The notes under the pieces: generated by a model
Databases searched by the model: none
The model's input: the letters and a program-made list of their open reading frames with translations, nothing else
What the model was told of the DNA's origin: nothing
Part shown: positions 36,317-45,793 of the stretch, piece by piece
Position numbering within the stretch: position 1 is the stretch's first letter
Layout of the letters: the number at the start of each line of letters is the position of its first letter
Position numbers and translations under genes: made by a program
Assembly: GCA_034717695.1 (NCBI GenBank)
Contig: JAYELS010000062.1
Coordinates: forward strand, 51,005 to 115,004
Direction: 5' to 3'
Length of the DNA stretch: 64,000 nt
From: NAT127 sp034717695
GTDB lineage: Bacteria > Pseudomonadota > Gammaproteobacteria > Pseudomonadales > Porticoccaceae

Positions 36317-37471
36317 ATGCACCTCAGCACAAATCGCAACAGCCGGATTCTCCTGCTGGCCATAAGCCTCGCCCTGGCCGCCTGCGGCGGCGAGCCGCAA
36401 CAGCAGGAGCAGGGGGTTCCCACCGTCGGCGTGATCACCGCCGTGCCGGAGCTGGTGGTGGTCACCACGGAAATGTCAGGGCGCCTCGAACCCTGGCGCA
36501 TCGCCGAGGTGCGCGCCCAGGTGTCGGGTATCGTCGAGTCCCGGGATTTTGCCGAGGGCTCCGACGTCAAGGCGGGGCAGAAGCTGTTCCAGATCGACCC
36601 CGCGCCCTATCAGGCGTCGGTGAACGAGGCCGAATCCAATCTGGCGGTGGCCCGCGCCAAGCTGTTGAAGGCGAAGGCCCAGTACGACCGCATCGCCGCC
36701 CTTGGCAAGGTGAAGGCAGTCAGCGAGCTGGACGAGATCACCGCCCAGGCCACCTTCAGGCAGGCGGAGGCCGGTGTCGCGGCGGCCCAGGCGGCGGTGG
36801 AGTCGGCGCGCATCGACCTGGCCCACGCCACCGTGCGGGCACCCATCGATGGCCGCGCGGGCCGCTCCCTGGTCACCGAGGGGGCGCTGGTGCGCCAGGA
36901 GGACGCCACCCATCTCACCACCATCCAGCAGATTCAGCCGATCTATGCCAGTTTCGACCAGAGCGCGGCGGATGCCCTGAAGCTCCGCAACTCCTTCGCC
37001 AACAAGACCCTCGACCTCACCGGCGACAACGCCATCCCCGTGCGGCTGATCCTCGAGGACGGCAGCCGCTATCCCCACGAGGGTCGCCTGCTGTTTGGCG
37101 AGGTGAATGTGGATCCCGCCACCGGCCAGATCGATTTCCGCGCCCAGATCCCCAACCCGGATCGCATCCTCCTGCCCGGCATGTATGTGCGGGTGGTGGT
37201 GGAGCAGGCCCGCTTCCCCGAGGGTTTCCTGATCCCCCAGAAGGCGGTGACCCGCAACGAACACGGCGACACCGTGCTGGTGGTGGGGGAAGGTGATGTG
37301 GTCGAAGTGCGCCCGGTGACCATCGCCGGCGCCCAGAACAACCAGTGGATCATCACCGAGGGCCTCGAAGGCAACGAGCGGGTGATGGTGGACGGCTTCT
37401 TCAAGGCGCCCCCGGGCACCCGGGTAAAGCCGCTGGATGGCGGCGCGCAAAACGCCGTGGCGGGGGAGTAA
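36317..37471 (+). CDS. RND membrane fusion lipoprotein, AcrA/MexA type (pump 2)
   Basis: A 384-residue periplasmic adaptor with a lipoprotein signal (SLALAAC, lipidated Cys23). Domains follow the usual order: barrel half (MSGRLEPWRIAEVRAQVSGIV), lipoyl half (VKAGQKLFQIDPAPYQASV), alpha hairpin (about 95-155), lipoyl half (VRAPIDGRAGRSLVTEGALV), barrel and membrane-proximal domains. It is closest in pattern to AcrA/MexA. The stop is 4 nt before the pump gene. It is controlled from the tetR-divergent operator. Confidence 0.9.
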   Translation: MHLSTNRNSRILLLAISLALAACGGEPQQQEQGVPTVGVITAVPELVVVTTEMSGRLEPWRIAEVRAQVSGIVESRDFAEGSDVKAGQKLFQIDPAPYQASVNEAESNLAVARAKLLKAKAQYDRIAALGKVKAVSELDEITAQATFRQAEAGVAAAQAAVESARIDLAHATVRAPIDGRAGRSLVTEGALVRQEDATHLTTIQQIQPIYASFDQSAADALKLRNSFANKTLDLTGDNAIPVRLILEDGSRYPHEGRLLFGEVNVDPATGQIDFRAQIPNPDRILLPGMYVRVVVEQARFPEGFLIPQKAVTRNEHGDTVLVVGEGDVVEVRPVTIAGAQNNQWIITEGLEGNERVMVDGFFKAPPGTRVKPLDGGAQNAVAGE

Positions 37472-37475
37472 CCCC

Positions 37476-40400
37476 ATGGCACGGTTTTTCATCGACAGGC
37501 CGATCTTTGCCTGGGTTATTGCCCTGTTCATCAGCGTCGCGGGCATCATCGCCATCCTGCAACTGCCGGTGGCCTACTATCCCCAGGTGGCGCCCCCCGC
37601 CATCAGCATCACCACCAACTACCCGGGCGCGACCCCGGCCATGGTGGAGGAATCGGTGATCAGCATCATCGAGAACGAGCTCAATGGCGTCGACAACCTG
37701 ATGTACATGGAATCCGCCAGCGAATCCTATGGTCGCGGCCAGATCACCCTGACCTTCGAGCCCGGCACCGATCCCGACCTGGCCCAGGTGGAAGTGCAGA
37801 ACCAGCTGGCCCGGGCCGAACCCCGCCTGCCCCAGTCGGTGAACCAGCAGGGCATCATCGTCGACAAGACCAATGCCAACATCCTGATGATCGCCATTTT
37901 CACCTCCCAGGACCCGGAGTTCGGCGAAACCAAGATGGGCGACTATGTCAGCCGCTACATCCTCCCCGAAGTCCAGCGGGTCAAGGGGGTTGGCTCCGCG
38001 GGCCTCTACGGCACCGAGCACGCCATGCGCATCTGGCTCGACATGGACAAGCTGGTGGGCCTCGATCTGACCCCGGAGGATGTCAACCAGGCCATCGCCG
38101 AGCAGAATGCCCAGGTGTCCCCCGGCAGTATCGGCGATCGACCCAACCTGTCGGACCAGCAGGTCACAGCCATGGTGGTGGTCGACGGTCAGCTGGCGGA
38201 TGAAGCGGCGTTCGGCAATATCGTGCTCCGCGCCAATCGGGATGGTTCCACCGTGCGCCTCCGGGACGTGGCCCGCATCGAACTCGGCGCCAAGCAGTAC
38301 ACCCGCATCGCCCGCAGCGATGGCGCCGGCGCCGCCGTGGGTATCGCCGTGCAGACCGCCCCCGGGAGCAACGCCGTGGACACCGCCCTCGCGGTGCGGG
38401 CCAAGCTCGACGAACTGGCGCAGTTCATGCCCGACGGGGTGAAATACCACGTTCCCCTCGATACCTCCCTGTTCATCAGCATCTCCATCGAGAAAGTGGT
38501 GGTCACCCTGTTCGAGGCCATCATCCTGGTGTTCGTGGTGATGCTGCTGTTCCTGCAGAACATCCGCTACACCCTGATTCCCACCCTGGTGGTGCCGGTC
38601 GCGCTGCTCGGCACCTTCGCCCTGCTGTACGGGTTCGGGTTTTCCATCAACGTGCTGACCATGTTCGCCATGGTGCTGGTGATCGGCATCCTGGTGGACG
38701 ACGCCATCGTGGTGGTGGAGAACGTCGAGCGCCTCATGGCCCAGGAAGGACTCACCCCCCGGGAAGCCACCATCAAGGCGATGCGCCAGATCACCGGTGC
38801 CATCGTCGGCATCACCGTGGTGCTGGTGTCGGTGTTCGTGCCCATGGCGTTCTTCAGCGGCTCGGTGGGCAATATCTACCGGCAGTTCTCGGTGACCATG
38901 GCGGTGTCGATCCTGTTCTCGGCCTTCCTTGCCCTGTCGTTGACCCCGGCGCTCTGCGCCACCCTGTTGAAGCCCCTCGCCGAGGATCACCACGACACCA
39001 AGAACGGCCTGTTCCGCTGGTTCAATCTGCTGTTCAACCGCAGCGCCATGGGCTACCAGAACCTGGTCGGCCGGGTGGTGACCCGCACCGGCCGTTTCAT
39101 GCTCCTCTATCTGGTGATCGTGGCGGTGGTGGCGGTGCTGTTCATCCGGCTACCCACCTCGTTCCTGCCGGACGAGGACCAGGGGCAGCTGTTTGCGGTG
39201 ATGCAGATGCCCGCCGGCGCCACCTCCAACCGCTCCCTGGAGGTGGTCAGGCAGGTGGAGGAGTACTTCCTCGCCCAGCCGGAGGTGGACAACATCACCA
39301 CGGTGGTGGGCATCAACTTCTTCACCACCGGCCAGAACACCGCCAATTCCTTCATCAAGCTCAAGCCCTGGGACGAGCGCCCCGGCGAGGAGCATAGCGC
39401 CGCCGCGGTGGCCGCCCGCGCCCAGCAGGCGCTCGCCGGCATCCGCGATGCCATGATCATTCCCCTGACGCCGCCATCCATCCCCGAGCTGGGCACCGGG
39501 GCCGGCTTCACATTCCGCCTTCAGGACCGCGGCGACCTCGGCCAGGGGGCCATGGCCGCGGCGGCCAACAAGCTGATGGCCCTCGCCCTCGAGGAGCCCT
39601 CCATCGCCACCATGCGCATCGAGGGGGCACCCCCCGCGCCCCAGTTGAGGCTCGACATCGACAGGGACAAGGCCTACGCCCTCGGGGTCGATTTCTCGCG
39701 GATCAACAGCACCCTCTCGGCGGCCCTGGGCTCCCGCTACGTCAACGACTTCCCCAACCAGGGGCGGATGCAGCGGGTCATCGTACAGGCGGATATTCCC
39801 CACCGCATGCAGCCGGAGCAACTGCTCGCCATGCGGGTGCGCAACGGCGACGGGGATCTGGTGCCCCTCTCGGCGTTCACCACCACCCGCTGGGAAACCG
39901 GCGCGGTACTCTTGCCGCGCTACAACGGCTACCCGGCGGTGCGCCTTGCGGGCACCGCCGCCGCGGGCTACAGCACCGGCGATGCCATGGCGGCCCTGGA
40001 GGGCCTGATGGCGCAGCTGCCGCGCCAGGTGGGCCTCGAATGGCACGCCGCGAGCCGGGAGGAAAAGTCCTCCCAGGGGCAGATGCCGCTCTTGCTGGGC
40101 CTGTCCATGCTGGCGGTGTTCCTCAGCCTCGCGGCACTCTACGAGAGCTGGTCGATCCCCTTCTCGGTGATGCTGGTGGTGCCCCTCGGTGTACTGGGTT
40201 CGCTGCTTGGCGCCACCCTTGCCGGGATGCCCAACGATGTCTACTTCAAGGTGGGGCTCATCGCCATCATCGGCCTGTCCGCCAAGAACGCCATCCTCAT
40301 CATCGAATTTGCCCGCAGCCTCCAGCAGCAGGGCAAGGGATTGATCGAGGCGACCCTCACCGCCTGCCGGTTGCGCTATCGCCCGATCCTGATGACATCC

Positions 40401-40595
40401 CTGGCCTTCACCATGGGGGTTCTGCCCCTGGTGGTGGCGAGCGGTGCCGGCTCCGCTGGCCAGCGGGCGGTGGGCACGGGGGTGATGGGGGGGATGATTT
40501 CCGCCACGGTGCTGGCGATTTTCCTGGTGCCGGTATTCTTCATCGCCGTGCGGCGCATGATCGGCCAGCGCAAGGCGGGTGAGGCCCGGGACTGA
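37476..40595 (+). CDS. RND multidrug efflux transporter, AcrB/MexB type (pump 2)
   Basis: A 1039-residue pump starting MARFFIDRPIFAWVIALFISVAG (ATG 37476). The TM4 proton-relay Asp pair falls at residues 408-409 (VIGILVDDAIVVVENVE), and the TM10 Lys region reads GLSAKNAILIIEFA. Periplasmic segments such as GADNLMYM-like NGVDNLMYMES and the SVNQQGIIVDK loop match AcrB/MexB/MexF-class drug pumps. It ends the operon; no outer-membrane factor gene follows. Drug substrates are inferred from the class only. Confidence 0.92.
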   Translation: MARFFIDRPIFAWVIALFISVAGIIAILQLPVAYYPQVAPPAISITTNYPGATPAMVEESVISIIENELNGVDNLMYMESASESYGRGQITLTFEPGTDPDLAQVEVQNQLARAEPRLPQSVNQQGIIVDKTNANILMIAIFTSQDPEFGETKMGDYVSRYILPEVQRVKGVGSAGLYGTEHAMRIWLDMDKLVGLDLTPEDVNQAIAEQNAQVSPGSIGDRPNLSDQQVTAMVVVDGQLADEAAFGNIVLRANRDGSTVRLRDVARIELGAKQYTRIARSDGAGAAVGIAVQTAPGSNAVDTALAVRAKLDELAQFMPDGVKYHVPLDTSLFISISIEKVVVTLFEAIILVFVVMLLFLQNIRYTLIPTLVVPVALLGTFALLYGFGFSINVLTMFAMVLVIGILVDDAIVVVENVERLMAQEGLTPREATIKAMRQITGAIVGITVVLVSVFVPMAFFSGSVGNIYRQFSVTMAVSILFSAFLALSLTPALCATLLKPLAEDHHDTKNGLFRWFNLLFNRSAMGYQNLVGRVVTRTGRFMLLYLVIVAVVAVLFIRLPTSFLPDEDQGQLFAVMQMPAGATSNRSLEVVRQVEEYFLAQPEVDNITTVVGINFFTTGQNTANSFIKLKPWDERPGEEHSAAAVAARAQQALAGIRDAMIIPLTPPSIPELGTGAGFTFRLQDRGDLGQGAMAAAANKLMALALEEPSIATMRIEGAPPAPQLRLDIDRDKAYALGVDFSRINSTLSAALGSRYVNDFPNQGRMQRVIVQADIPHRMQPEQLLAMRVRNGDGDLVPLSAFTTTRWETGAVLLPRYNGYPAVRLAGTAAAGYSTGDAMAALEGLMAQLPRQVGLEWHAASREEKSSQGQMPLLLGLSMLAVFLSLAALYESWSIPFSVMLVVPLGVLGSLLGATLAGMPNDVYFKVGLIAIIGLSAKNAILIIEFARSLQQQGKGLIEATLTACRLRYRPILMTSLAFTMGVLPLVVASGAGSAGQRAVGTGVMGGMISATVLAIFLVPVFFIAVRRMIGQRKAGEARD

Positions 40596-40643
40596 CGGCG
40601 GGGGGCACGGCCGAGTCCCTCCCGTCGGATGGCTGAGCGCCCC

Positions 40644-40988
40644 TCAGGCAAAGACCTGGTAGAGGGCGTCGCTCTTTGCCGCCATGACGAAGTCGTTGTG
40701 GTGCAGGCCCCGGATGGAGTGGGTCCACCACTGCACGGTGACCTTGCGCCACTCGATGATGAGGGTGGGGTGGTGGTCCTCCTGGTCGGCCAGGTTGCCG
40801 AGTCGCTGGGCGAAGGCGAGGCCATCCCCGTAGCTGTGAAAGGCGTAGGCCCTCACCAGATGGTCGATCCCGGCCACCTCGACCCGGGACCACCCGGGGA
40901 GTTCGGCAAGGTATGCGACCTGTTCCGCCGGGGAGGCGGGCAGGGAATCCCCGCGGCAGGGCTGGCAGTGCTGGCTGGCGAGGGACAT
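40644..40988 (-). CDS. phhB: Pterin-4a-carbinolamine dehydratase
   Basis: A 114-residue protein of the DCoH/PhhB family. The active-site region is NLADQEDHHPTLIIEWRKVTVQWWTHSIRGLHHNDFVMAAKSD. It dehydrates 4a-hydroxytetrahydrobiopterin and so recycles the cofactor of phenylalanine hydroxylase. No phhA is adjacent here. The N-terminal 25 residues include CQPCRGD, often seen in this family's bacterial members. It lies 18 nt downstream of tusE on the same strand. Confidence 0.9.
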   Translation of the reverse strand: MSLASQHCQPCRGDSLPASPAEQVAYLAELPGWSRVEVAGIDHLVRAYAFHSYGDGLAFAQRLGNLADQEDHHPTLIIEWRKVTVQWWTHSIRGLHHNDFVMAAKSDALYQVFA

Positions 40989-41006
40989 GTGGCTTCCTCC
41001 TAGCGG

Positions 41007-41321
41007 TTACAGGCAGTTCTTGGGCTTGTGGAGGCCGGCGAGGCGACTCAAGACCCGCGCCGGGCTCGGCGGAAACAGCTTCATCAGATACACACTCCGG
41101 CCCCGCTCCGGCCCCAGGTGGATCCCCACGAACTGCACCAGCGGCCGCATCGACGGCGAAAAGCCGTACTCAAGGAAAAACGCCCGGGTGGCGTGGATCA
41201 ATTCCCAGTGGGCGTCCTCCAGGGTCAGCCGCTCCGCCATCGCCACCTGGCGGGCGAAGTCCTCGTCCCAGTCGGCGGGATTGTCGAGGAACCCTTCCTC
41301 GTCGACCGCGTAGGTTTTCAT
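41007..41321 (-). CDS. tusE: TusE, DsrC-family sulfur-relay protein
   Basis: A 104-residue protein starting MKTYAVDEEGFLDNPADWDEDFARQ (41321); a start 10 codons upstream has no ribosome site. DsrC-fold features include RLTLEDAHWELIHATRAFFLEYGFSPSMRPLVQFV and the C-terminal PKNCL with the penultimate persulfide-carrying Cys. TusE accepts sulfur from TusBCD and delivers it to MnmA for 2-thiouridine in tRNA. TusB, TusC and TusD are not encoded next to it, unlike in pseudomonads where they lie between tusE and yccA. Confidence 0.88.
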   Translation of the reverse strand: MKTYAVDEEGFLDNPADWDEDFARQVAMAERLTLEDAHWELIHATRAFFLEYGFSPSMRPLVQFVGIHLGPERGRSVYLMKLFPPSPARVLSRLAGLHKPKNCL

Positions 41322-41366
41322 TGGCTGCTGTACCCCCACTGCATCCGCCATCCAAGGAAGCGGGCA

Positions 41367-41392
41367 ACAAAAAAGGGCGGCCTTGGCCGCCC
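41367..41392 (-). terminator. Terminator of the yccA gene
   Basis: On the minus strand GGGCGGCC, loop AA, GGCCGCCC (plus 41375-41392) followed by TTTTTTGTTG. It separates yccA from tusE and phhB. Confidence 0.85.
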
Positions 41393-41411
41393 TCCCTTGG
41401 CGTCGCCGCCG

Positions 41412-42065
41412 TCAGTCCTCGCTGAGACCCAGCAGGTGCAGCAGGCTGCTGAACACATTGTAGATCATCACATAGAGGGTCACGGTGGCGGAGATGTAGT
41501 TGCGCTCGCCGCCGTGGATGATGGCGCTGGTCTGCCACATTATGAGGCCCGAGGAGATCACCAGGAACAGGCAGGAGATCACCAGGGACAGCCCCTGAAT
41601 CTGCAGGAAGACATTGGCGATGGCGCCGACGAAGGCCACGATCACCCCGGTCATCAGGAAGCCGGCCATGAAGCTCAGATCCTTGCGGGTGGTGAGCACG
41701 TAGGCGGAGCAGGCAAAGAAGATCAGCGCCGTGCCCCCGAGGGCTGTCATCACCGGCTCGGCGCCGGAGGTACTGAGGTAGTGGCTGATGATGGGCCCGA
41801 TGGTGAAGCCGAGCCAGCCGGTGAGGGCGAAGACCCACAGGAGGCCCGTTGCGCTGTTCTTGTTTTTCTCCGTCATCCACAGGAACAGGAAGTAGGGCAG
41901 CAGGGTCCAGAGCCCGAGGTAGGGCACATCGAGGGCCATGGCGATGCCCGCCGTGACGGCACTGAACAGCACGGTCATCGCCAGCAGCGCGTAGGTGTTG
42001 CGCAACACCTTGCTGGACTCCGCCGACAGGGCCGTTGAACTGATACCTTTTACTTGCTCGATCAT
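41412..42065 (-). CDS. yccA: Bax inhibitor-1/YccA family membrane protein
   Basis: A 217-residue integral membrane protein with seven predicted transmembrane helices after an N-terminal cytosolic segment MIEQVKGISSTALSAESSKVLRNTYALLA. It carries the BI-1 family's AYVLTTRKDLSFMAGFLMTG and ends HLLGLSED. YccA-type proteins are substrates and modulators of the FtsH protease. The ATG at 42065 fits the family; the reading frame extends upstream without similarity. Confidence 0.88.
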   Translation of the reverse strand: MIEQVKGISSTALSAESSKVLRNTYALLAMTVLFSAVTAGIAMALDVPYLGLWTLLPYFLFLWMTEKNKNSATGLLWVFALTGWLGFTIGPIISHYLSTSGAEPVMTALGGTALIFFACSAYVLTTRKDLSFMAGFLMTGVIVAFVGAIANVFLQIQGLSLVISCLFLVISSGLIMWQTSAIIHGGERNYISATVTLYVMIYNVFSSLLHLLGLSED

Positions 42066-42206
42066 GATGTTGGCACTCCCTGGTGAGATATCTCCGGGCA
42101 ATGGTACGCGAAGCCGCCGGCAAATCAAGACAAACCGGCGCGGGTGTACCTGGCCGCCGGCGGACGCTACACTTTGCGCCCCGAGCACTCCGCGAGAACC
42201 GCCATA

Positions 42207-42755
42207 ATGACAAACACCGCCGCCAAGCCCCGGATCGACATGGGCCAGTTCCTCACCATCTCGGTCAACACCCTGGACAATTACTTCTTCAAGGTACCCC
42301 GGGAAAAGTCCCGCCGCCTGTTCAAGGAAATCGCCGCCGGTGATGCGGTGGGGGTCGCCACCCTGACCCTCAACGAGGACAAGACCAAGAGCATCAAGCT
42401 GAAACTCGCCCTCGACCACTCCGAGTACAAGGGCCACCTCACCTTCCACCTGTTCCGGCGGGCGCTGGAACTGATGCTGCGCAATATCGCCGATCGTCTC
42501 CAGCGCCGGGCTGACCTCAACATCTTCACCAGCCAGGAGACCGGGGAGATTCTCATCCACCTGCCGGGCCTGATCGAGGATCGCGGCCATCTCAATGTGC
42601 TGGTGATGGGCATTGCACCGAGCAAGAGTGGGGCGCTGATCAAGTTGCAGTTTCTCGATTCCGACCAGTTCCGCAAGGACAACCCCGAAGCCCGGGGCGA
42701 AGCCGTCGCGCCCGGCGGGGAAGGGGACGAGGACGAAGCCCGCGCCGCCGATTGA
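42207..42755 (+). CDS. Conserved hypothetical protein
   Basis: A 182-residue soluble protein with no domain I can name. It opens MTNTAAKPRIDMGQFLTISV, continues KVPREKSRRLFKEIAAGDAVGVATLTLNEDKTKSIKLKLALDHSEYKG, and has an acidic, Gly-rich tail after residue 160. There are no membrane segments or signal peptide. The even mix of strands and helices suggests a small globular fold. It is divergent from yccA and ends at a strong bidirectional terminator, so it is a single-gene unit. Coding is supported by base composition and length. Confidence 0.65.
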   Translation: MTNTAAKPRIDMGQFLTISVNTLDNYFFKVPREKSRRLFKEIAAGDAVGVATLTLNEDKTKSIKLKLALDHSEYKGHLTFHLFRRALELMLRNIADRLQRRADLNIFTSQETGEILIHLPGLIEDRGHLNVLVMGIAPSKSGALIKLQFLDSDQFRKDNPEARGEAVAPGGEGDEDEARAAD

Positions 42756-42770
42756 GCCTCCCCGCGAGAC

Positions 42771-42802
42771 AAAAAAGCCGCGCCCGGATGCGCGGCTTTT
42801 TT
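42771..42802. terminator. Bidirectional terminator between convergent genes
   Basis: AAAAAA-GCCGCGC, loop CCGGAT, GCGCGGC-TTTTTT. It serves the hypothetical gene on the plus strand and the SLC13 gene (which ends at 42829) on the minus strand. Confidence 0.9.
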
Positions 42803-42828
42803 GTGGGCCTGATTGGTAGGCCGGGCCC

Positions 42829-44604
42829 TCAGGCCACCAGCGGCCAGCCGATCAGCAGCACGGCGATGGTGGTTGCGCCAATCAGCACATTCATCGGCAA
42901 CCCGACCTTGAGGAAGTCCCCGAAGCTGTAGCCCCCGGGGCCGTAAACCATCAGGTTGGTCTGGTAGCCGAGGGGGGTGGCGAAGCTCGCGGAGGCCGCC
43001 ATCATGATGGCGAACACGAAGGGCTCATTGCTGAGGCCCGCCTTTTCGGTCATTTCCAGGGTGATGGGCAGCATCAGGATGGCGGCGGCGTTGTTGGTGA
43101 TGAACTCGGTCATCAGCGACACCGTGACATAGGTCAGCACCAGCATCAGCCAGGGGGTGCCGCCGCTCAGATCGATGATGTTGGCGGCGAGAAAGGTGGC
43201 CACCCCGGTTTTCTGCAGGGCCGCGCCGAGGGCGAAGGAAGCGCCGATGGTGATCAGCACCCCGAGATCGAGGCTCTTCTCCCCCTGGCTCACCGAGCAG
43301 CAACCGGTGGCCAGCATCAGCCCCGCGCCGATCAGCGAAGCGTTGAGCATGTCGATGACGCCGAGGGTGGCGGCGCCCACCACCCCCAAGAGAATCACCC
43401 AGGCGAGGAGGGCCTTCTCGTGGCGGGGCTGCTCGGTGTCGAGGTCGTTGACCAGCAGAAAGTCCTTGTTGTAGCGCTGACGGCTGACGAAGGCGGGGCG
43501 CGCTTCCAGCAGCAGGGTATCACCCGCCTCCAGCTCGATGGTGCCGAGGTTGCCCTTGACCCGCTCGCCGTTGCGGGCCACCGCCAGCACCACGGCGCCG
43601 TACTGATCGCGAAAGCGCGCGTCGCGGATGGCCTGACCGATGGCGGCGCAGTGGGGGGAGACCACCGCTTCCACCAGGCGGCGCTCGGCGCGATCCCGGG
43701 CGAGGGCATCGGAATGGCCGTTTTCCGCCGAGGGCTCGAGGCCGTTGATGCGCAGCAGATCGGAAATCGCCTCGGTGTCGCCGGCGAACACCAGGCGGTC
43801 GCCCCCTTTCAGGATCTCCTCCGAAGGTACAGCGGTGACGATGGTGCCATCCCGCTCGATTTCCACCAGATAGACCCGCTGCAGGTGACGCAGGCCCGCC
43901 TCCTGGATGGACTTGCCCACCAGGGGGCCGTTGGCGGCCACGCACACTTCGAGGGTGAATTCCCGCAGGTTGGCGAAGGCGCGGTTCTGCTTGCGATCCG
44001 GCAGCAGGCGCGGGAAGAACAGCCAGATGAACAACAACCCGACGATGGCCACCGGCAGGCCCACGGCGGTGATGTCGAACAGGTGAAAGCCCTTTTCCCC
44101 GGTGATCGCCTGATACTGGCCATTGACCACCAGGTTGGTGCTGGTGCCGATGAGGGTCAGGGTACCGCCGAGAATGGCGGTGTAGCTCAGGGGGATCATC
44201 AACTTCGACGGGGCGATATTGATCTTCCGCGACCAGGCGTGGATGGCGGGAATCATCGTCGCCACCACCGGCGTATTGTTGAGAAAGGCGCTGAGCACCA
44301 CCACCGGGGTGAAGATCCGCGTCAACGCCGACCGCTCGTGGCGGGGCGTGCCGAGGGCCTTGTGGACCATCAGGTCGATGCCGCCGGAGGCGTGCAGGCC
44401 CGCCGCCACCACGAACATCGCCGCCACGGTGACGAGGCCCGGATTGGCGAACCCCGACAGCGCCTCGGCGCCGCTCAGCACGCCGCTGACGGTCAGCACG
44501 GTGAGCACCGCCATCATCACCAGGTGGGGCCCTAGACGGGTGAGCGAGAGCGTCAGCAGCGCGCCGACGGTGAGCGCCAGGGAAAGCCAGCCTTGCCAGT
44601 CCAC
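42829..44604 (-). CDS. SLC13/DASS-family anion permease with two RCK_C (TrkA_C) domains
   Basis: A 591-residue protein. N-terminal helices are followed by SAFLNNTPVVATMIP (SLC13 signature-like), two cytosolic RCK_C domains (about 210-290 and 300-385), then a second helical bundle with LTYVTVSLMTEFITNNAAAILMLPI. Carriers of this architecture transport sulfate, other divalent anions or dicarboxylates with sodium. The gene lies downstream of a CysB-type regulator and cysA, cysW and cysT on the same strand, so sulfate is the best guess. The start is GTG 44604. The RCK domains suggest ligand gating. Confidence 0.82.
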   Translation of the reverse strand: MDWQGWLSLALTVGALLTLSLTRLGPHLVMMAVLTVLTVSGVLSGAEALSGFANPGLVTVAAMFVVAAGLHASGGIDLMVHKALGTPRHERSALTRIFTPVVVLSAFLNNTPVVATMIPAIHAWSRKINIAPSKLMIPLSYTAILGGTLTLIGTSTNLVVNGQYQAITGEKGFHLFDITAVGLPVAIVGLLFIWLFFPRLLPDRKQNRAFANLREFTLEVCVAANGPLVGKSIQEAGLRHLQRVYLVEIERDGTIVTAVPSEEILKGGDRLVFAGDTEAISDLLRINGLEPSAENGHSDALARDRAERRLVEAVVSPHCAAIGQAIRDARFRDQYGAVVLAVARNGERVKGNLGTIELEAGDTLLLEARPAFVSRQRYNKDFLLVNDLDTEQPRHEKALLAWVILLGVVGAATLGVIDMLNASLIGAGLMLATGCCSVSQGEKSLDLGVLITIGASFALGAALQKTGVATFLAANIIDLSGGTPWLMLVLTYVTVSLMTEFITNNAAAILMLPITLEMTEKAGLSNEPFVFAIMMAASASFATPLGYQTNLMVYGPGGYSFGDFLKVGLPMNVLIGATTIAVLLIGWPLVA

Positions 44605-44702
44605 GTTATGGTTATCCTCGTGTCAAAACGGCGCAAAGGATACAGGGGCGGGGCGAGGTGCGTTAAGACTATCTCCGCATAACCCGCGAAACTCCAGTTA
44701 TA

Positions 44703-45641
44703 TCAGCCCTCGTCATCGGCGCCGTTGACCAGCTGCTCGCGGACCACGGACTCCACCAGCCGCGGCGCGCACAGCTCGATGAAGCGATAGGCAAACCGCC
44801 GCAGCAGGTGGCCGCGGCGCACCGCGATACGGGTGAGGTTCTCGGCGAACAGATGGCCGCAATCGAGTTTGACGAGGCCCCGGTCCCGGTCGCCATCGAA
44901 GGCCAGGGCGGCGATGATGCCCACCCCGAGCCCCAGTTCCACGTAGGACTTGATGACATCGGCATCCAGGGCGGACATGACGATATCCGCCACCAGTCCG
45001 GCGTCGTTGAAGGCCTGCTCCACCCGCGCCCGCCCGGTGAACCCCTCGTGGTAGGTGATGATGGGGTACTCGGCGATGGCAGCGAGGCTCGTCGGTGTCA
45101 CCTCCGCGAGGGGATGGCCCACCGGCACCACCACATCGTGGTGCCAGTGGTAGTAAGGGAAGGAGGCAAGTTCGGGAATTTCCCCGAGACTTTCGGTGGC
45201 GATGCCGATATCCGCCTCGCCGTCGATCAACAGCTGGGCGATCTCCGTGGGGCTGCCCTGGTGGAGTTTCAGGTGCACCCTGGGGTAGATCTTCTTGAAC
45301 GCCGTCACCACCGTCGGCAGGGCGTAACGGGCCTGGGTATGGGTGGTGGCGATGGTGAGCCGGCCGCTGTCCTCGTGGCTGAACTGTTCCGCCAGATTCT
45401 TGATGTTGTTGGCGTCCACCAGCATGCGCTCGACGATTTTCACCATTGCCTTGCCCGGCTCGGTGAGTCCGAGCAAGCGCTTGCCCTTGCGCACATAGAG
45501 CTCGACGCCGAGCTCATCCTCCAGATCCTTGATGTGCTTGGACACGCCGGACTGGGAGGTGTAGAGAGCGTTGGCCACCTCGGTGAGGTTGAAATTGCGC
45601 CGTACCGTTTCCCGCACGATGCGCAGTTGCTGGAAGTTCAT
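44703..45641 (-). CDS. cysB: LysR-family regulator, CysB type
   Basis: A 312-residue LysR-type activator. The helix-turn-helix spans about 1-60 (MNFQQLRIVRETVRRNFNLTEVANALYTSQSGVSKHIKDLEDELG). The effector domain has IATTHTQARYALP, the CysB-specific stretch that binds N-acetylserine or sulfate. CysB activates sulfate uptake and assimilation genes. The paralogue Cbl has a similar pattern and cannot be excluded. It is transcribed in the same direction as cysA and shares the repeat-rich gap of 152 nt upstream. Confidence 0.85.
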   Translation of the reverse strand: MNFQQLRIVRETVRRNFNLTEVANALYTSQSGVSKHIKDLEDELGVELYVRKGKRLLGLTEPGKAMVKIVERMLVDANNIKNLAEQFSHEDSGRLTIATTHTQARYALPTVVTAFKKIYPRVHLKLHQGSPTEIAQLLIDGEADIGIATESLGEIPELASFPYYHWHHDVVVPVGHPLAEVTPTSLAAIAEYPIITYHEGFTGRARVEQAFNDAGLVADIVMSALDADVIKSYVELGLGVGIIAALAFDGDRDRGLVKLDCGHLFAENLTRIAVRRGHLLRRFAYRFIELCAPRLVESVVREQLVNGADDEG

Positions 45642-45672
45642 TTTGCGAGTTTCTCCTCGGTCATTTTTTGTG

Positions 45673-45791
45673 TTGCACGTTACACGTTGCACCTGATTGC
45701 AGCGATGCTTCACTTCAGCGCGGGAAAGCTTGTCGGGCGCAGCAGATCTGAGCTGGCACGACCACCTGCAACCTGTAACCTGCAACCTGTC
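45673..45791. repeat. Two arrays of 7-bp tandem repeats in inverted orientation, cysB-cysA gap
   Basis: TTGCACG-TTACACG-TTGCACC (45673-45693) and ACCTGCA-ACCTGTA-ACCTGCA-ACCTGTC (45764-45791). The reverse complement of the second array matches the first except for a regular G/C change in each unit, so the pair can form a long imperfect stem with a 70-nt loop. Confidence 0.7.
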
Positions 45792-45793
45792 AC

